From CAZOEL01 sp964578835 (GTDB taxonomy: Bacteria > Desulfobacterota > Syntrophobacteria > Syntrophobacterales > Syntrophobacteraceae): 64,000 nt of DNA. Positions 62,087 to 64,000 of the stretch are shown in pieces (the stretch's first letter is position 1; every line of letters starts with the position of its first letter). The notes below the pieces were generated by a model, which was not told where the DNA came from, made no database searches, and saw nothing but the letters and a program-made list of their open reading frames with translations. The stretch lies in NCBI GenBank assembly GCA_964578835.1, contig CAZOEL010000014.1, forward strand, positions 1 to 64,000. Direction: 5' to 3'. The position numbers and the translations under genes are program-made.

Positions 62087-63430
62087 ATGAGCGAACAAGA
62101 TAATATGGCGCCCATGAAGCTGGGAGTCAATGGCTTAGGAAGAATTGCCAAGCTTACCATCTGGCATCACGTTGAAAGGCGGTACTTTTCAGAGTTGGTG
62201 GTCAACATCGGCCGGGAAGTCGGGACGAGCCTCGAGGACATTGCGAGCTTCATAGAAAAAGATTCGACTTATGGCGCGCTTCATAGTTACCTCTACGGTT
62301 GCAGGGCTTCCAGAGTCATCGAAGAGCTAAACGAAAAGGAAGGCTCGATGATCATCAACGGAGTCAAGACCACTTTTCTTCGTAAGGATCGCAATCCTGC
62401 AATGATCGGGTGGAAGGACCAGGGCGTCGAGTTGGTGGTGGACGCTACGGGCGCCTTTCTCGATCCTACTGCCTTGCCGGACGATCCGAAGGGCTCGCTG
62501 CGCGGACATCTCGCCTCCGGCGCTCAGAAAGTGGTCGCCTCGGCTCCTTTCAAAATCAAGGATAAGAGCAAGGATATGCCCTCAGACGCCGTTACGACTG
62601 TCATGGGCATCAACGACGCCGATTACGATCCCAAAAAGCATATCCTCGTATCCAACGCCTCCTGCACCACTACCTGCCTGGCCTATATGGTGAAGCCTCT
62701 GCTGGACTACTTCGGCGCAAGAAGAATACTCTCGGCGTCCATGACGACCGTGCACGCCGCAACCAGTTCGCAGCAGGTTCTGGATCGGGCTCCAAAGGCC
62801 AAGGCTGCCGATCTGCGCAAGAGCCGCTCGGTATTGAACAATATCATTCTTACTACTACCGGCGCCGCAAAGGCTCTCGGGCTGGTGATCCCCGAGATGA
62901 GACAGATAGGGTTCATCGCCGAATCCGTTCGGATTCCGGTTTCAACTGGGTCGCTCATCATCCTGGTTGTGATGATCCAGGACGAAAGTATGAGCAATCC
63001 GATTAATCGCAATAAGATCAATAATATCTATAAGCAGGCGGTAAATCATTTCCCCGATGGCTACCTCATGTATACGGATGACCAGAATGTCTCTTCCGAC
63101 ATTGTAGGGCTTCCGCGCGCCGCCGCGGTTATCGAAGGGCATGAAAATCATACGCGAACAGCGGCCGTGCGCCTGGATATGTCTAGCGTCATGAAAGCCT
63201 ATGAGCACCTCGAGAACTTGGGCGAAAAAGGAGCGTCCTCAGCGGCTTTGGATATCGGCAGGGTTTCTTCGGGAGGAGTCGCTTCGCCTGGGGAGTCCCA
63301 GGGAGGAATCATTGAAATTCCCGTTACCCAGGCTGTGATCTATGGCTGGTATGATAATGAACTGGGAAGTTACACCAACATGTTGGGGGACAGAGTTGTG
63401 AGCATCGCGCGTTTGCTGAGGCAGTGGTGA
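62087..63430 (+). CDS. gap: Glyceraldehyde-3-phosphate dehydrogenase, long form
   Basis: The 447-residue protein belongs to the GAPDH family but is about 110 residues longer than the usual 330-340. The NAD domain starts MKLGVNGLGRIAKLTIWHHV. The catalytic motif is VSNASCTTTCLAYMVKPLLD with Cys193, and STGSLIILVVM and VIYGWYDNELGSYTNMLGDR (F-typically-W in the last) complete it. The conserved S-x-T-x-x-HAAT segment (MTTVHAATSSQQVLDRAPK) has HAAT where classical enzymes have HAYT. Similar long GAPDHs occur beside a classical copy in several proteobacteria. AGGGAGGC lies upstream of the ATG. A weak hairpin (AAGGCA/TGCCTT followed by T5) at about 62021-62046 separates it from the PPDK-like gene. 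Confidence 0.9.
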   Translation: MSEQDNMAPMKLGVNGLGRIAKLTIWHHVERRYFSELVVNIGREVGTSLEDIASFIEKDSTYGALHSYLYGCRASRVIEELNEKEGSMIINGVKTTFLRKDRNPAMIGWKDQGVELVVDATGAFLDPTALPDDPKGSLRGHLASGAQKVVASAPFKIKDKSKDMPSDAVTTVMGINDADYDPKKHILVSNASCTTTCLAYMVKPLLDYFGARRILSASMTTVHAATSSQQVLDRAPKAKAADLRKSRSVLNNIILTTTGAAKALGLVIPEMRQIGFIAESVRIPVSTGSLIILVVMIQDESMSNPINRNKINNIYKQAVNHFPDGYLMYTDDQNVSSDIVGLPRAAAVIEGHENHTRTAAVRLDMSSVMKAYEHLENLGEKGASSAALDIGRVSSGGVASPGESQGGIIEIPVTQAVIYGWYDNELGSYTNMLGDRVVSIARLLRQW

Positions 63431-63644
63431 TCTAATCAGAAATGTCTGAGCGGGTGTGAGTGATTAGTGTGAATGAGAGGGGATTCACTTCCATGTAATT
63501 CTGCTTTTTGCGGAAAGCAGCCAGAAGCTGTCGCCTTCGGCGGGCGCCGGAGGCGCAAAGACGGCTATCGATTTTTAGGGGCTCATGGCGGTCCATGGCT
63601 TTGCGGAATGGGCTGCCCTCATGCTGCAATTCAAGGAGGATAAA

Positions 63645-64000
63645 ATGGCTACTCGTGTGGCGGTTAACGGATTCGGGCGAATCGGGCGCACCATCTTCAA
63701 GATCATTATCGATAGAAAACTCCCTCTGGAACTGGTTGCTTTGAACGACCTGTCGTCTCCTGAGGACCTCGCCCATCTCTTGAAATATGATTCCGTCCAT
63801 GGGGTCTGGCCCCATGAGGTCTCTGCCTCCGAGGATCAGATCATAGTGGACGGCAAGACCTACCAATGTCTCAAGGTGACCGACCCGGCGCAATCCCCCT
63901 GGCACGATCTCAAGGTGGATCTCGTTTTGGAAGGCACCGGACGATTTGCGGATCGAGACAACTGTCAGAAGCACATCAATGCGGGCGCGCGCAAGGTTAT
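63645..64000 (+). CDS. gap: Glyceraldehyde-3-phosphate dehydrogenase, classical form, 5' part
   Basis: The first 118 codons of a second GAPDH, cut by the window end. I translated MATRVAVNGFGRIGRTIFKI, LELVALNDLSSPEDLAHLLK, YDSVHGVWPHEVSA and VDLVLEGTGRFADRDN, the standard NAD-binding N-terminus. AAGGAGG lies four nt before ATG 63645. It follows the long GAPDH by 214 nt on the same strand. The catalytic cysteine lies outside the window. Sequence spacing near the N-terminus is that of glycolytic enzymes, so this copy is likely the housekeeping one. Confidence 0.93.
   Translation, partial: MATRVAVNGFGRIGRTIFKIIIDRKLPLELVALNDLSSPEDLAHLLKYDSVHGVWPHEVSASEDQIIVDGKTYQCLKVTDPAQSPWHDLKVDLVLEGTGRFADRDNCQKHINAGARKV

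Overview
The window is chromosomal DNA of a diderm, GC-rich, probably anaerobic bacterium. It most resembles Desulfobacterota (former Deltaproteobacteria), perhaps the Syntrophobacter side. This placement is inferred from gene order and content, not from a search: rpsF-rpsR-DUF2232-rplI-dnaB, then kdsA-kdsC-lptC-lptA-lptB-rpoN-hpf-ptsN-rapZ-EIIA, a decaheme cytochrome with an MtrB-type outer-membrane barrel, a TatT-type TRAP transporter, and acyl-CoA and aryl-CoA metabolism. Most of the sequence is core housekeeping. No CRISPR array, prophage, rRNA or intact transposon is visible.

Layout: 1-1641 (-) is the 5' part of fusA. 2167-5054 (+) encodes the decaheme cytochrome and its barrel, a putative trans-outer-membrane electron conduit, followed by a REP-like palindrome cluster. 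5509-7390 holds a cobalamin adenosyltransferase gene convergent with a Cys/Met-metabolism PLP enzyme. 8015-10600 is an orphan sensor histidine kinase. 10737-14521 is a tatT-dctP-dctQ-dctM TRAP operon. tex, a higBA toxin-antitoxin pair, an acyl-CoA dehydrogenase, an MDR oxidoreductase, a class A PBP and a DinG-type helicase follow to 25237. A gene-poor 1.15 kb stretch with decayed reading frames abuts the 3' end of a tRNA-Leu(CAG) that has its own promoter and terminator.

ribF (+) faces a minus-strand block: rpsF, rpsR, DUF2232, rplI and dnaB, then paaK and hflX. Further right are ftsB and a ferredoxin-less RACo-like ASKHA protein (-), khpA with a small Cys protein and a GT9 glycosyltransferase (+), an acyl-CoA ligase and a CBS-ACT protein (-), and pxpBCA 5-oxoprolinase (+). 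44108-47265 (-) holds two secreted proteins with duplicated 5' ends and a decayed Ig-like/cadherin-like repeat protein.

47510-57081 (+) is an envelope and nitrogen-PTS block: pyrG, kdsA, kdsC, lptCAB (Kdo synthesis and LPS export), rpoN, hpf, ptsN, rapZ and a mannose-family EIIA, then rimI. No HPr or enzyme I gene follows. Instead comes a 1424-aa protein with the ATP-grasp and phospho-histidine domains of pyruvate phosphate dikinase but no PEP-binding barrel, and then two tandem GAPDH genes, the second cut by the window end. This last arrangement, the TatT-TRAP system, the cytochrome/barrel pair and an apparent non-AUG start for hflX are the points most worth following up.
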